Source: CAYVUM01 sp964619055
GTDB lineage: Bacteria; Pseudomonadota; Alphaproteobacteria; Rhodospirillales; Defluviicoccaceae
Assembly (NCBI GenBank): GCA_964619055.1
Contig: CAZUDB010000017.1
Location: forward strand, 1 to 56,850
DNA: 56,850 nt
Reading direction: 5' to 3'
Shown here: one piece after another, positions 1 through 8,522 of the stretch
Position numbering within the stretch: the first letter of the stretch is position 1
How the letters are laid out: each line of letters begins with the position of its first letter
Notes under the pieces: model-generated
What the model was told of the DNA's origin: nothing
What the model saw: only the letters and a program-made list of their open reading frames with translations
Databases searched by the model: none
Made by a program: the position numbers and the translations under genes

Positions 1-52
1 GTCCCCGGACGGCATCCCCTCCAACGAAACACTCTCCCGACTCAATCTCTAG
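1..52 (+). CDS. possible C-terminal end of an upstream gene (partial)
   Basis: Reading from base 2, a frame runs 16 codons and stops with TAG at 50-52. It encodes SPDGIPSNETLSRLNL. The gene would begin outside the window. Its position directly before a quinoprotein-associated binding protein and the pqq genes would fit a PQQ-pathway partner, but the fragment is too short to identify and could be chance. Confidence 0.3.
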   Translation, partial: SPDGIPSNETLSRLNL

Positions 53-141
53 GTCGTGGCCAACGGATCCCGGAACGGTTGCACCGTGACGACCGGCGTG
101 CGGGGACGGAACCTGTGTCGCAAACGCAATTTAGGTCGAAC

Positions 142-999
142 ATGAGACGTTGGCGGCGGACGGTGCTGGCTGTGGCGCTGAGTGCCGCGTTGCTGCTGCC
201 GGCTGGACGGTCCGCACTAGGTCGCCCCTTCGACGAAGTGATCGACAGCGGCACAATCGTGGTCGCTGTTTATCGCGACTTCCCGCCGTTCTCCTACGAG
301 CTGGGACAGGAGCCGGCGGGAATTGACGTGGATATCGCCCGAAACATTGCGGCAGCACTCGGCGTCGATATGCAACTGATGCCAGTGACGGCCGATGAAA
401 CCGTTGACGACGACCTGCGCAACGTCATCTGGAAGGGCCATTACCTGGAGCGTCGCGTCGCCGACCTGATGCTGCATGTGCCCGTCGATCGGCAGTTTGC
501 GCTCCGCAACGACCAGGCCGTCATCTTTGGGCCCTACCTGCAACGAAGGATCGCGTTGGCCTACGATGACGAGGCGCTTGGCTCCGGTGTTGAAACGGCG
601 CTCACCAATGCGGACACGATCGCCGTCGAGGTTGACTCTCTTGCCGACTTTTTCCTTTCTGCCGCTTACGGCGGTCAGCATCGCGCCAAGGTCGTCCACT
701 ACCGAACCGCACGCGAGGCGGCGATGGCGTTCCTGAATGGCACAGCCGCCGCCGTTATGGCTCCGGAGAGCGAGATCGAAGCGGTCGTGAACAACGCCGA
801 TGCGGCTATCCATATTGATCCCGTCGCCATGGGCGGATTCGCGCGATCGAACTGGCTGGTCGGCGCGGCCGTGAAAGAGGATTCACGTGATCTTCGCTAT
901 GCAGTCGAGGACGTACTTGCGGCCATGGTCGCTGACGGCCGCATGGCGGCAATTTTCGCCCGCCACGGCGTGAGTTACCGTTCGCCAGACAACAATTGA
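142..999 (+). CDS. periplasmic substrate-binding-like protein of the MoxJ/XoxJ type, associated with quinoprotein dehydrogenase
   Basis: 285 residues. The ATG at 142 was chosen because it opens a classic signal peptide: RRWRR, then a hydrophobic stretch ending near residue 27; the in-frame TTG at 79 would put 21 unrelated residues before it. The mature part has the family 3 periplasmic binding fold: a 'GTIVVAVYRDFPPFSY' opening strand, the 'GIDVDIARNIAAALGV' helix and a lobe-2 segment with 'DSLADFFLSAAYGG'. Members of this family sit beside PQQ-dependent alcohol dehydrogenases and are thought to help activate the enzyme or pass it to cytochrome c, not to feed an ABC importer. No permease or ATPase gene is adjacent and pqqA follows 155 bp downstream, which supports the dehydrogenase-associated role. 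The dehydrogenase itself is not in the window; it may lie upstream. The exact subfamily is inferred. Confidence 0.75.
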   Translation: MRRWRRTVLAVALSAALLLPAGRSALGRPFDEVIDSGTIVVAVYRDFPPFSYELGQEPAGIDVDIARNIAAALGVDMQLMPVTADETVDDDLRNVIWKGHYLERRVADLMLHVPVDRQFALRNDQAVIFGPYLQRRIALAYDDEALGSGVETALTNADTIAVEVDSLADFFLSAAYGGQHRAKVVHYRTAREAAMAFLNGTAAAVMAPESEIEAVVNNADAAIHIDPVAMGGFARSNWLVGAAVKEDSRDLRYAVEDVLAAMVADGRMAAIFARHGVSYRSPDNN

Positions 1000-1154
1000 G
1001 AGAAGTGCTGCGCTAGCGCTATCACTGAACGGGGCACGCATATCCGCATGGTGTCTAAGGACCTTCGACCTTTTTCCTATTGCTGGTGACACGCACTTGC
1101 CTATCATCGGAAATGACAGGCCGCTTGTGGCCTTTGATCCTGGAGGGGACCAAC

Positions 1155-1235
1155 ATGCGCACTTGGAAATTGCCGAAAGTCGTTGAAATCGCGCTCGGAA
1201 TGGAAATCAACAGTTACGCCTGCGCGCGCATCTGA
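1155..1235 (+). CDS. pqqA: coenzyme PQQ precursor peptide PqqA
   Basis: A 26-residue peptide, MRTWKLPKVVEIALGMEINS followed by YACARI. PqqA is the ribosomal precursor of pyrroloquinoline quinone: the Glu and Tyr side chains of an E-x-x-x-Y motif are cross-linked by PqqE and then excised. That motif is present as E17-INS-Y21, followed by the usual short Ala/Cys/Arg-rich tail. A strong GGAGGGG ribosome binding site lies at 1143-1149, 5 bases before the ATG. It is the first pqq gene, 48 bp ahead of pqqB, the usual position. The strong binding site fits the high precursor expression seen in other pqq operons. Confidence 0.95.
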   Translation: MRTWKLPKVVEIALGMEINSYACARI

Positions 1236-1283
1236 ACCAAGCGACGGGGCTGAGAGGCTGGGTCCATCGAAGCCCTAACGCTG

Positions 1284-2213
1284 ATGAACATCGTCGTCCT
1301 CGGTTCGGCGGCTGGCGGCGGGCTTCCACAATGGAACTGCGATTGCAGCAACTGCAAACGCGCTCGGGCCGGTGATCGGCGCGTGGCCTCCCGCACCCAA
1401 TCTTCAGTGGCGGTGTCAGCGGATGGCGAGCATTGGATTCTTTTGAACGCCTCGCCCGATCTTCGGCAACAAATCGCAGACACGTCCGCGCTGCACCCTC
1501 GATCCGGACCGCGGCACAGCCCGTTGGCTGCTGTCGTGTTGACAAATGCCGATGTGGACCACATCGCTGGGCTGCTGACGCTGCGCGAACAACAGCCATT
1601 TTCCCTCTATGCCACCGACCGGGTCCAGGGCGTCCTGGCCGGTAACACCGTTTTCGATGTTCTCAACCGGGCGGTGGTTGTCCGCCATGCCCTCGCTCTC
1701 GACACGGCGACCGACATCCGCCGTCCCGACGGAAGCCCCACGGGTTTGACGATCCGGCTGTTTGCGGTGCCCGGCAAAGTGGCACTGTATCTCGAAGATC
1801 CGAGCGCAGGCGCGGGCCTCGGCAGTGTTGATGAAGATACGGTGGGCGTCGAGATCAGCTCCCGTTACAACGACGCGCGTTGGTTCTATGTGCCTGGCTG
1901 CAGCACCTTATCGCACGATCTCGCCGAACGACTTGCCGGGGCCCGGTTGGTCCTGTTCGACGGCACGGTGTGGACCGATGATGAGATGGCAGCGACCGGT
2001 GCAGGTACCAAGACGGGCCAACGCATGGGTCATCTCTGTATGTCCGGCCCCAATGGTTCCATTGCCGGCTTTGAGTCCTTATCGGTGCACCGCAAAGTGT
2101 TCATTCATATGAACAACACCAACCCTGTGTTGGTTGACGGTTCGCCGGAACGCTGCGCGGCGGAGGCATCCGGATGGGAGATTGCCCACGACGGGATGGA
2201 GATCGGCCTGTGA
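1284..2213 (+). CDS. pqqB: PQQ biosynthesis protein PqqB, metallo-hydrolase fold
   Basis: 309 residues, the usual length. It opens with 'MNIVVLGSAAGGGLPQWNC' and has the paired cysteines of 'CDCSNCKRA', both diagnostic of PqqB. The metallo-beta-lactamase fold motif appears as 'TNADVDHIAGLLTLRE', in which the HxHxDH signature is altered as is normal for this family. The C-terminal 'HMNNTNPVL' is also a PqqB hallmark. PqqB is reported to act as an iron-dependent hydroxylase on the Glu-Tyr intermediate of PQQ synthesis, in the cytoplasm. It follows pqqA by 48 bp and its TGA is 3 bp before the GTG of pqqC. No clear Shine-Dalgarno sequence precedes its ATG, so it may depend on coupling. Confidence 0.95.
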   Translation: MNIVVLGSAAGGGLPQWNCDCSNCKRARAGDRRVASRTQSSVAVSADGEHWILLNASPDLRQQIADTSALHPRSGPRHSPLAAVVLTNADVDHIAGLLTLREQQPFSLYATDRVQGVLAGNTVFDVLNRAVVVRHALALDTATDIRRPDGSPTGLTIRLFAVPGKVALYLEDPSAGAGLGSVDEDTVGVEISSRYNDARWFYVPGCSTLSHDLAERLAGARLVLFDGTVWTDDEMAATGAGTKTGQRMGHLCMSGPNGSIAGFESLSVHRKVFIHMNNTNPVLVDGSPERCAAEASGWEIAHDGMEIGL

Positions 2214-2216
2214 CCA

Positions 2217-2981
2217 GTGAGCATTCGTGATGGCTGGGCTGGCATAATGGATGGTTCGACACCGGATTCCTTCGAAGCCCGGTTGCGCGCCGTGGGCGCC
2301 GAGCGCTATCATAATTTGCATGCTTTCCATCGCCTGCTTCACGGTGGGCAACTCAGCAAAGGCCAGGTCCAGGCCTGGGCGCTGAACCGCTATTGTTATC
2401 AGTCAGCAATACCCAGGAAAGACGCGGCGTTGGTGGCGCGCGCCGACGACCGCGAACTGCGTCGCGAGTGGATTTCCCGGATCATGGATCACGATGGCGT
2501 GGGTGATGATCCCGGCGGTATCGAGCGCTGGCTGCTGTTGACCGACGGGCTGGGACTGGACCGCGCCTACGTCATGTCGCGCCAGGGGGCACTGGCGGCG
2601 ACACGCTTCGCGGTGGAAGCCTACGTTCGCTTTGTGGCTGAACGGCCGCTCCTCGAAGCGGTTGGATCGTCGCTCACGGAGTTGTTTGCGCCGAAGATCC
2701 ATCAAGAGCGGATCTCCGGCATGTTGGCGCACTACCCGTTCATCGGTGAGGACGTGATGACCTACTTCCGTCGGCGTCTTGACCAGGCACCGCGTGACGT
2801 GTCCTTCGCGCTCGCCTACGTCACGCGCGAGGCCCGAACGCCGGAACAGCAGCAGGCTGTCGTCGATGCTCTCCGCTTCAAGTGCGATGTGCTATGGGCG
2901 CAGTTGGATGCCCTCTATTTCGCCTACGTAGAGCCTGGCCTGATTCCACCGGGTGCGTTCGCGCCGGACCGGCATCCATGA
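2217..2981 (+). CDS. pqqC: pyrroloquinoline-quinone synthase PqqC
   Basis: 254 residues from GTG 2217; an internal ATG at 2247 would give 244 and is the start more like other PqqC proteins. PqqC is a cofactor-free oxidase that performs the last step, ring closure and eight-electron oxidation of AHQQ to PQQ. The all-helical heme-oxygenase-like fold is visible in 'AERYHNLHAFHRLLHGG', 'WALNRYCYQSAIPRKDAAL', 'RREWISRIMDHDG' and 'TYFRRRLDQAPRDVSFAL', which carry the conserved His, Tyr and Arg residues of the active-site pocket. The TGA stop overlaps the ATG of pqqD (ATGA), so the two are probably translationally coupled. Confidence 0.95.
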   Translation: MSIRDGWAGIMDGSTPDSFEARLRAVGAERYHNLHAFHRLLHGGQLSKGQVQAWALNRYCYQSAIPRKDAALVARADDRELRREWISRIMDHDGVGDDPGGIERWLLLTDGLGLDRAYVMSRQGALAATRFAVEAYVRFVAERPLLEAVGSSLTELFAPKIHQERISGMLAHYPFIGEDVMTYFRRRLDQAPRDVSFALAYVTREARTPEQQQAVVDALRFKCDVLWAQLDALYFAYVEPGLIPPGAFAPDRHP

Positions 2982-3265
2982 CGCCGCCGGGCTCAATTCA
3001 AGGCACAAACCGGCCAAATCTGGCGCCCCATGTGCGCCTGATCTTCGATCGGCGCCGCGACCGCTGGGTGGTGCTCGCACCCGAACGAATGCTCGTGCCC
3101 GATGAGATCGCCCTCGACATTTTGCGGCGGTGCACGGGCGACAGCGCCGTGGACGACATCATCGACGCGCTCGCCTCCGAGTTCGACGCACCACGCCACG
3201 AGATTGCGGCCGATGTCTTGGAGTTGCTGCGCGATCTCACCGAGAAAGGGGTGGTGGTGCCATGA
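2978..3265 (+). CDS. pqqD: PQQ biosynthesis peptide chaperone PqqD
   Basis: 95 residues. The start is the ATG overlapping the pqqC stop; the longer open frame upstream is only read through pqqC. PqqD is the RiPP recognition element that binds PqqA and presents it to the radical SAM enzyme PqqE. It has the typical 'PHVRLIFDRRRDRWVVLAPER' strand region, followed by 'DEIALDILRRCTGDSAVDDI' and a C-terminal helix 'VLELLRDLTEKGVV'. It overlaps pqqE by 4 bp (ATGA), so pqqC, pqqD and pqqE form a coupled run. The family assignment is firm from sequence and position together. Confidence 0.94.
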   Translation: MTPPGSIQGTNRPNLAPHVRLIFDRRRDRWVVLAPERMLVPDEIALDILRRCTGDSAVDDIIDALASEFDAPRHEIAADVLELLRDLTEKGVVVP

Positions 3266-4407
3266 GTATAGATGCGCCCCTGGCCCTTCTGGCGGAAGTG
3301 ACCCATCGCTGCCCAATGCGATGCGCCTACTGCTCCAACCCGCTCAACCTCGAGACTGCCAGCGCCGAACTGTCAACCGCCCAATGGCGGCGTGTCATCG
3401 AAGAGGCCGCCGAACTGGGCGTTTTACAGGTGCATTTCTCGGGAGGTGAACCCACCGCGCGCAGCGATCTGGTCGAGCTTGTCGGTCACGCCGCAGATCA
3501 TGGCCTCTACAGCAACCTCATCACGTCCGGCGTGTTGCTCGAAAACGCTTTGCTGAGGCGGTTGGCCGATGCCGGACTGGATCATGTCCAAGTCAGTTTC
3601 CAGGACGTTCAGACCGACGCAGGCGACTGGATCGGCGGGCTGTCTGGCGCCCACGAACGCAAGTGTGCCGTCGCGCGGGCGGTGAAAGCGAGCGGACTGG
3701 CGCTGACCATCAATGCGGTTGTCCAACGCCACAACGCCGACCGAGTCGGCGCGATGATCGAGATGGCCCTTGAGGTCGGCGCCGGGCGCATTGAGGTGGC
3801 GCATGTGCAGTATTATGGCTGGGCACTCCGCAATCGTGCTGCATTGATCCCAACCCGCGACCAACTGGAGCAGACCACGGCTGTGGTCGAAGCGGCTCGG
3901 TCCCGCCTCAAAGGCTTGCTTGTTATCGATTACGTTGTCCCCGACTATTATGCCCGCTTGCCTAAGGCATGTATGGGTGGGTGGGGTCAGCGGTTTGTGA
4001 ACGTCGATCCGTCGGGGCGGGTGCTGCCCTGCCACGCGGCGACCACGATCCCGGACATGCGCTTCGAAAGAGTTGGCGAGCGCCCGCTTGGCGCGATCTG
4101 GGCAACATCGGAGGCATTCAATCGGTTTCGCGGAACGGCGTGGATGCCGGAGCCGTGCCGGAGCTGCGATCGACGGGAGATGGACTGGGGAGGCTGCCGA
4201 TGCCAGGCCCTCGCGCTGACCGGGGATGCGGCAAACACTGATCCCGCTTGTCACAAATCGCCTTTCCACGAGCTGGTGGCGGCGACCGCCGAAGCTGAAT
4301 CCCAGGGTGACGATGACGCAATCATCTACCGCTCGCATCGTTCGGTCGACGGCCCGGCAACACGCCCGCCATTCGCAGCGGACCTCGAACCATGTTCCGA
4401 GCGCTAG
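3262..4407 (+). CDS. pqqE: PqqA peptide cyclase PqqE, radical SAM enzyme
   Basis: 381 residues from ATG 3262; the frame is open further upstream but that part lies inside pqqD. PqqE uses S-adenosylmethionine to form the carbon-carbon bond between Glu and Tyr of PqqA. The radical SAM cluster ligands are C17, C21 and C24 in 'CPMRCAYC', followed by 'FSGGEPTARSDL', the SAM-binding GGE motif. The C-terminal SPASM region supplies more cysteines: 'KACMGGWG', 'GRVLPCHAA', 'PCRSCDRREMDWGGCRCQA' and 'DPACHKSPFH'. The last 16 bases overlap the start of the response regulator gene, so the biosynthetic operon may run directly into its regulator. Confidence 0.96.
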   Translation: MSIDAPLALLAEVTHRCPMRCAYCSNPLNLETASAELSTAQWRRVIEEAAELGVLQVHFSGGEPTARSDLVELVGHAADHGLYSNLITSGVLLENALLRRLADAGLDHVQVSFQDVQTDAGDWIGGLSGAHERKCAVARAVKASGLALTINAVVQRHNADRVGAMIEMALEVGAGRIEVAHVQYYGWALRNRAALIPTRDQLEQTTAVVEAARSRLKGLLVIDYVVPDYYARLPKACMGGWGQRFVNVDPSGRVLPCHAATTIPDMRFERVGERPLGAIWATSEAFNRFRGTAWMPEPCRSCDRREMDWGGCRCQALALTGDAANTDPACHKSPFHELVAATAEAESQGDDDAIIYRSHRSVDGPATRPPFAADLEPCSER

Positions 4408-5048
4408 TGGTCGATGACCATCCGCTGTTTCGGATCGCTCTTTATGAAGTGGTCGCATCGCTTCATACCGAGCACGAGATTTTCGAGGCTAGCACGTTGG
4501 ACGAAGCTCGGGCGCAAGTGGAGTGCCATGGCGAAGACACCCTCGACCTGATTCTGCTCGACCTTCAGATCCCTGGCGCTACTGGCTTCTCCGGTCTGGT
4601 TGCGCTGCGACGCGCGGTGCCTTCCGTTCCCATCATCATCGTGTCTGCGTGGGCGGACGACGAGGTGGTCAAAAACGCGATGACATACGGTGCGGCCGGG
4701 TTCATCCCCAAGTCGTTCTCCAAGAATCATATTGCGCAAGGGATTGATCGTGTGTTGTCGGGGGGGATCTACGTGCCTCCAGAGCCAAACATGCTCGACC
4801 GCCAGCGCCCCGACGGCGACCATAAGGGCACAGCGCAGCAGCGAGATTTCTCGGCTCTCACCCGCGGCGAATTGCGCGTTCTAGATCTTCTCGCCGAAGG
4901 CAAGCCCAACAAGATCATCGCCTACGAACTGGGCATCAAGGAATCCACGGTCAAAGCACACATCACTGCGATCCTGCGCAAGCTCAAGGTTCACAGCCGC
5001 AGCCAGGCAATCCTGATGACGCGCCGTCAGGACTTTATGCAGAATTAA
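4392..5048 (+). CDS. LuxR/NarL-type response regulator, AgmR/ErdR-like
   Basis: 218 residues. The N-terminal receiver has the acidic pair D8-D9, phospho-acceptor D57 in 'LILLDLQIPG', a Ser in 'IIIVSAWAD' and the conserved Lys in 'GFIPKSFSK'. The C-terminal LuxR helix-turn-helix reads 'LTRGELRVLDLLAEGKPNK' and 'ELGIKESTVKAHITAILRKL'. Close relatives (AgmR/ErdR/ErbR of pseudomonads) activate PQQ-dependent alcohol oxidation. It starts inside the end of pqqE and its 3' end overlaps the convergent kinase gene by 14 bp. The adjacent hybrid kinase is the obvious candidate partner, but partnership is inference. The full 'LDLILLDLQIPGATGFSGL' segment matches the AgmR style better than generic NarL proteins. 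Confidence 0.88.
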   Translation: MFRALVVDDHPLFRIALYEVVASLHTEHEIFEASTLDEARAQVECHGEDTLDLILLDLQIPGATGFSGLVALRRAVPSVPIIIVSAWADDEVVKNAMTYGAAGFIPKSFSKNHIAQGIDRVLSGGIYVPPEPNMLDRQRPDGDHKGTAQQRDFSALTRGELRVLDLLAEGKPNKIIAYELGIKESTVKAHITAILRKLKVHSRSQAILMTRRQDFMQN

Positions 5049-7350
5049 GCTCGAGGTCGTATTCAATGCGCCGCTTCAGAGCCGATTGTTCCGCCAGCAC
5101 ATGAGACATCAAGGCGCGAAGCTTGGCGGGTTTCACGGGCTTTCGCAGCGCGTGCAGGCCCGAATGGCGGATGGTGTCGTGCAGTCCCGGGCAGGGGTCG
5201 GCCGTTATGATCAGGCCCGGCACCTCCCAACGGCACCGGCTTCGAATGGAGCGAATCACATCCAAACCGTTCTCGCCATCATCGAGATGATAGTCGACGA
5301 TGGCGATTTGTGGGACGGCTCCGTTCCCGTCGAATTGTGCGATGGCTTGCGCGCCGGAGCGTTCTGCCGTGACGGCGCACCCCCACCCTTCCAGCACTTC
5401 GCGCATGCCGATCAGCACCCCGGCCTCGTTATCGATGACGAGCACCGAGGCCCCGGCGATGGAATCGACCGTCTCTAGGCTTGACGGATCAACACGGTCG
5501 GCACCGACGGGCTGGTGCCCATAGGGAACCTTGACGGCGAACACGGAGCCGCGCCCCAACGTGGACCGGACGGACATCTCGTGACCGAGCGTTCGCGAAA
5601 TGCGCTGCACGATCGCCAAGCCGAGACCGAAGCCAGTCTCGGAGCGTCTTCCCGGCATTTTCAGCTGCTTGAACTCCTCAAAAATGTCATCAAGGTGCCC
5701 TTCCGGGATCCCGATACCCGTATCCCGCACCTCAATCCATAGGCCCTCCCGGGTGCGCCGGCATCCGAGCAGAACACGTCCGCTTGGCGTATAGCGGATC
5801 GCGTTGCTGAGCAGATTGCGCAGGATGCGTCCCAGCAGCCGTGGATCGGAGCGCACGATCGCGCTGGACCGCACGACCCGCAGGTCCAACCCTGCAGCCG
5901 CGGCAACAGCATCGAACTCCTCCTGCAACGCCGAGAGCACCATATCGACGCGAAAATCACTCACATCGACCGGTATCGCACCGGCATCGAACTTAGAGAT
6001 GTCGAGCAGCGCGCCAAGCAGCATTTCCACATTCCCAAGCGCGCTGTCGACGCGGCTCACAAGTTCCCCCTCCTTATGCCCCAGCGAGCGTTCGGAGAGG
6101 GCGGTGACAAACAGGCGGGCGGCATTGAGCGGCTGCAGCAGATCATGACTGGCTGCCGCGAGAAATCGCGTCTTGCCCAAGTTAGCGGCCTCGGCGTCGG
6201 CTTTGGCGTGCCATAGGGCGTCTTCGGCGCGGGCACGCTCGCGGATCTCCTCCCGGAGCTTCCGATTAACCTCGGTTAGCTCCGCAGTCCGCTCGCAAAC
6301 CCGCCGTTCCAACGTGCTTTTGGCCTCATTGAGCGCGGCGGCGACGGCCCTGGGTTCGGTTACGTCGGTATAAGTTGTGACAAAGCCGCCCTGGGGCATG
6401 GGATCTCGGCGCACCTCCAAAACGACTCCGTTAGCCAGCATCTGCTCTGTATGCAATCGGCATGCCCGGCGGGCCGACTCGATGCGGACCGCCATGGCGC
6501 CGTCGGCATCGGAGCCATAATCGCCGCGCTCGCCGCGAAAGCGCACGAAGTCCTCGAACCGGGTGCCTTGAACAATCAACCAGTCTGGTAATTTCAGGAG
6601 CGTCACGAAGCGGTCGTTCCAAGCGACGAGGCGAAGCGAGTCGTCAAACACCGAAACGCCCTGAGCCAGGTTGTCCAGCGTTGACTGCAGCAGAATGGAT
6701 TTTTGAGCCAGTTCGCGCTCGTGCCGGCGCTGTTCTTTGAGCTTAGTTTCGCTAATATCCGTATAGATACTTACGGTGCCACCGTCGGGCAGAATACGCT
6801 CACTGATTTGCAGCCAGCGCCCGGATGACACCCGGATCACAAACGGCTCCGCTGGTGCCCGATGTCGCTGGAGGCGCTCCGCCAGCCAACTGGCGCGATT
6901 GTATTCGGCATCCAGGACCAAGCCCAAGTCGACCGTCCACCGTGACACCTCGGCAAACGGGATGCCGGGGTAGATGACGTCTTCCAGGCCAGGCCAAAAT
7001 TCCAGAAAGTTGTGATTGCAAAGGACCAAGCGATCGTCGGCATCGCAATGGACGAAACCCTCGGAGATACTGTTGATCGCCTCCATAAGGCGGGTCTGCG
7101 CCGCTTCGGTTTGCTCCTTCGCGGCCTTCAGCTCCCGGTTGGTCGTCTCCAGCTGGCGAAGAGCAGTTTCCAGGGTTTGGGTCCGCTCGCGGACCTTGTT
7201 GTCCAACACGATCGCCGTTTGAAACAGCGCGTAGGCGTTGGCCTGGGCGTCCACGCCGCGTTCCACCCGATCCATCAAGACCTTGACGACCTTGGCCAGT
7301 TTTTCGAAGTCGACCGGAAGGTTGAGGGCTTCGAAGGGATGAGCGTCCAT
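5035..7350 (-). CDS. soluble PAS-containing hybrid histidine kinase, ErcS'/NahK-like
   Basis: 771 residues with no membrane segment. Order: N-terminal helical and coiled-coil region (1-90) with repeated Glu/Gln/Lys heptads; a PAS domain (about 90-200) and a PAS_7-like domain (about 225-340), each ending in 'TD' plus a coiled linker; HisKA with phospho-acceptor H402 in 'AAASHDLLQPLNAARLF'; HATPase with N box 'LRNLLSNAIRYT', G1 'DTGIGIPE' and G2 'GFGLGLAIV'; and a C-terminal receiver with D686 in 'IAIVDYHLDDGENGLDVI'. The SHDLLQPLNAARLF H-box is typical of ErcS'/NahK kinases, which regulate ethanol oxidation and biofilm. It starts 2 bp after the FIST gene stop, so the two are one operon. The stimulus is likely cytoplasmic and may be relayed by the FIST protein. 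Confidence 0.9.
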   Translation of the reverse strand: MDAHPFEALNLPVDFEKLAKVVKVLMDRVERGVDAQANAYALFQTAIVLDNKVRERTQTLETALRQLETTNRELKAAKEQTEAAQTRLMEAINSISEGFVHCDADDRLVLCNHNFLEFWPGLEDVIYPGIPFAEVSRWTVDLGLVLDAEYNRASWLAERLQRHRAPAEPFVIRVSSGRWLQISERILPDGGTVSIYTDISETKLKEQRRHERELAQKSILLQSTLDNLAQGVSVFDDSLRLVAWNDRFVTLLKLPDWLIVQGTRFEDFVRFRGERGDYGSDADGAMAVRIESARRACRLHTEQMLANGVVLEVRRDPMPQGGFVTTYTDVTEPRAVAAALNEAKSTLERRVCERTAELTEVNRKLREEIRERARAEDALWHAKADAEAANLGKTRFLAAASHDLLQPLNAARLFVTALSERSLGHKEGELVSRVDSALGNVEMLLGALLDISKFDAGAIPVDVSDFRVDMVLSALQEEFDAVAAAAGLDLRVVRSSAIVRSDPRLLGRILRNLLSNAIRYTPSGRVLLGCRRTREGLWIEVRDTGIGIPEGHLDDIFEEFKQLKMPGRRSETGFGLGLAIVQRISRTLGHEMSVRSTLGRGSVFAVKVPYGHQPVGADRVDPSSLETVDSIAGASVLVIDNEAGVLIGMREVLEGWGCAVTAERSGAQAIAQFDGNGAVPQIAIVDYHLDDGENGLDVIRSIRSRCRWEVPGLIITADPCPGLHDTIRHSGLHALRKPVKPAKLRALMSHVLAEQSALKRRIEYDLELNSA

Positions 7351-7352
7351 GA

Positions 7353-8522
7353 TTAGTTGACCTTCAAAGGCGATGGCGGCGCGAAGCCGATGGCAGCGCC
7401 CGTGAACGTCTGGTTCACGTGCATGGCTTGGAATTGCTCGCCGTAGGTGCTGAATCCGATGACGTTGTGGTCGGCAAACAGGTGCCCGGTCTTTGCTTTA
7501 ACCTGCGATTGTTCGAGCTCCAGGCTGCGTAGGATGCAGTCGCAGGCGATCACCAATTCCGGCGGTCCGATTTCGTTTTCGATATCCGTGAACAGGCTCA
7601 CAAGGCTGGCGAAGATATCCGTGCCTTCAGCAAGGGTGAGAACGATGCCCTGGTCGATGGCGCAGAAGAAGGTGAGGCTGTCGTCCTCGTTGACCTTCTG
7701 GATCGAGCGGACGTAGTAGCGCCCGCCCACCTTCACCACGACCGGGTGCTTGGCGAAGATCATCGGCGTCAGCGGATCGGTCGAAATACCGACCAAGCGC
7801 GCATACTCTCGGGCGGCGGGCTCGCCGTTGATTTCTGTAACCACGCGCCGCTCCGTGTCGGCCTCGGTTACCACCATTTTCGTGCTGGCGCCGACGAAAT
7901 GCTCCGTCGTGAAGAGCTTGACCGCGCGGGAGGTCCTGACCAGGGCGAGCACTGCGGTGTCACGAACGAATTGACCGTTGTGAAACACTAAGGACTGGGT
8001 AAAGCCCAAGTCGCCGCTTGCCGATCCGCCGAACAGGGGTAATCCGCCGAGCGCGGCGTGAATCGTGCTGACCACCAACTCCTCGCACCGGCAAAGACCG
8101 TCGATCAGCATGAACGCAAAGGTGGTTCCGTCCCCCGTATCTCCACCCGCATCCGCGAGGCGTCGACGCAGATCCTGGACCACATCCGAGCCGCCTGAAA
8201 GCATGCAGCTTTCCAGATCCCGGAGCGAGGCCGCGACCGCCGTAAAGTCCGGCGTCAACAACGAGAAGCCGGTGATCGTCCCACTCAGATATCCGGCCGG
8301 TGAGATCTCGCCAGCACTGGTGCAGCCGATCAAGGGCATATCCTTGAACTGTGCCGAAAGTGACTCGCCCAAGCGGACCAAATCGTACTCGGCGGAGCAG
8401 AAAAAAACGCCGAGCACGGCCGCAGGATCATAGAGGGCGTGCGCCAATTCCTGCGCGGCCTGAACAGGGTCGCCGGAACGCGAAAACCCCTTGCGAATGC
8501 AAGGTGCAGTAGTGGTGGACAT
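7353..8522 (-). CDS. FIST N/C domain sensory protein
   Basis: 389 residues; a GGTGAGGA ribosome binding site precedes the ATG at 8522. FIST domains are predicted to bind small ligands, and are usually found beside or fused to signal transduction proteins. The FIST_N part (about 30-215) has 'LIGCTSAGEISPAGYLSGTI' and 'LFGGSASGDLGF', and the FIST_C part (about 220-375) has 'TDPLTPMIFAKHPVVVKVGG', 'IACDCILRSLELEQ' and 'VIGFSTYGEQFQAMHVNQTF', the usual conserved blocks. No signal peptide or membrane helix. It is the first gene of a two-gene operon with the hybrid kinase; the same gene pair occurs next to pqq/ethanol regulators in Pseudomonas (from memory, PA1975-PA1976). Ligand unknown. Confidence 0.88.
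   Translation of the reverse strand: MSTTTAPCIRKGFSRSGDPVQAAQELAHALYDPAAVLGVFFCSAEYDLVRLGESLSAQFKDMPLIGCTSAGEISPAGYLSGTITGFSLLTPDFTAVAASLRDLESCMLSGGSDVVQDLRRRLADAGGDTGDGTTFAFMLIDGLCRCEELVVSTIHAALGGLPLFGGSASGDLGFTQSLVFHNGQFVRDTAVLALVRTSRAVKLFTTEHFVGASTKMVVTEADTERRVVTEINGEPAAREYARLVGISTDPLTPMIFAKHPVVVKVGGRYYVRSIQKVNEDDSLTFFCAIDQGIVLTLAEGTDIFASLVSLFTDIENEIGPPELVIACDCILRSLELEQSQVKAKTGHLFADHNVIGFSTYGEQFQAMHVNQTFTGAAIGFAPPSPLKVN

Noticed and set aside
1121..1136. AGGCC/GGCCT inverted repeat before pqqA as a possible attenuator
   Set aside because: Only a 5 bp stem; too weak to claim.
3424..4458. Long minus-strand frame opposite pqqE
   Set aside because: Antisense to a clear radical SAM gene and without any known motif.
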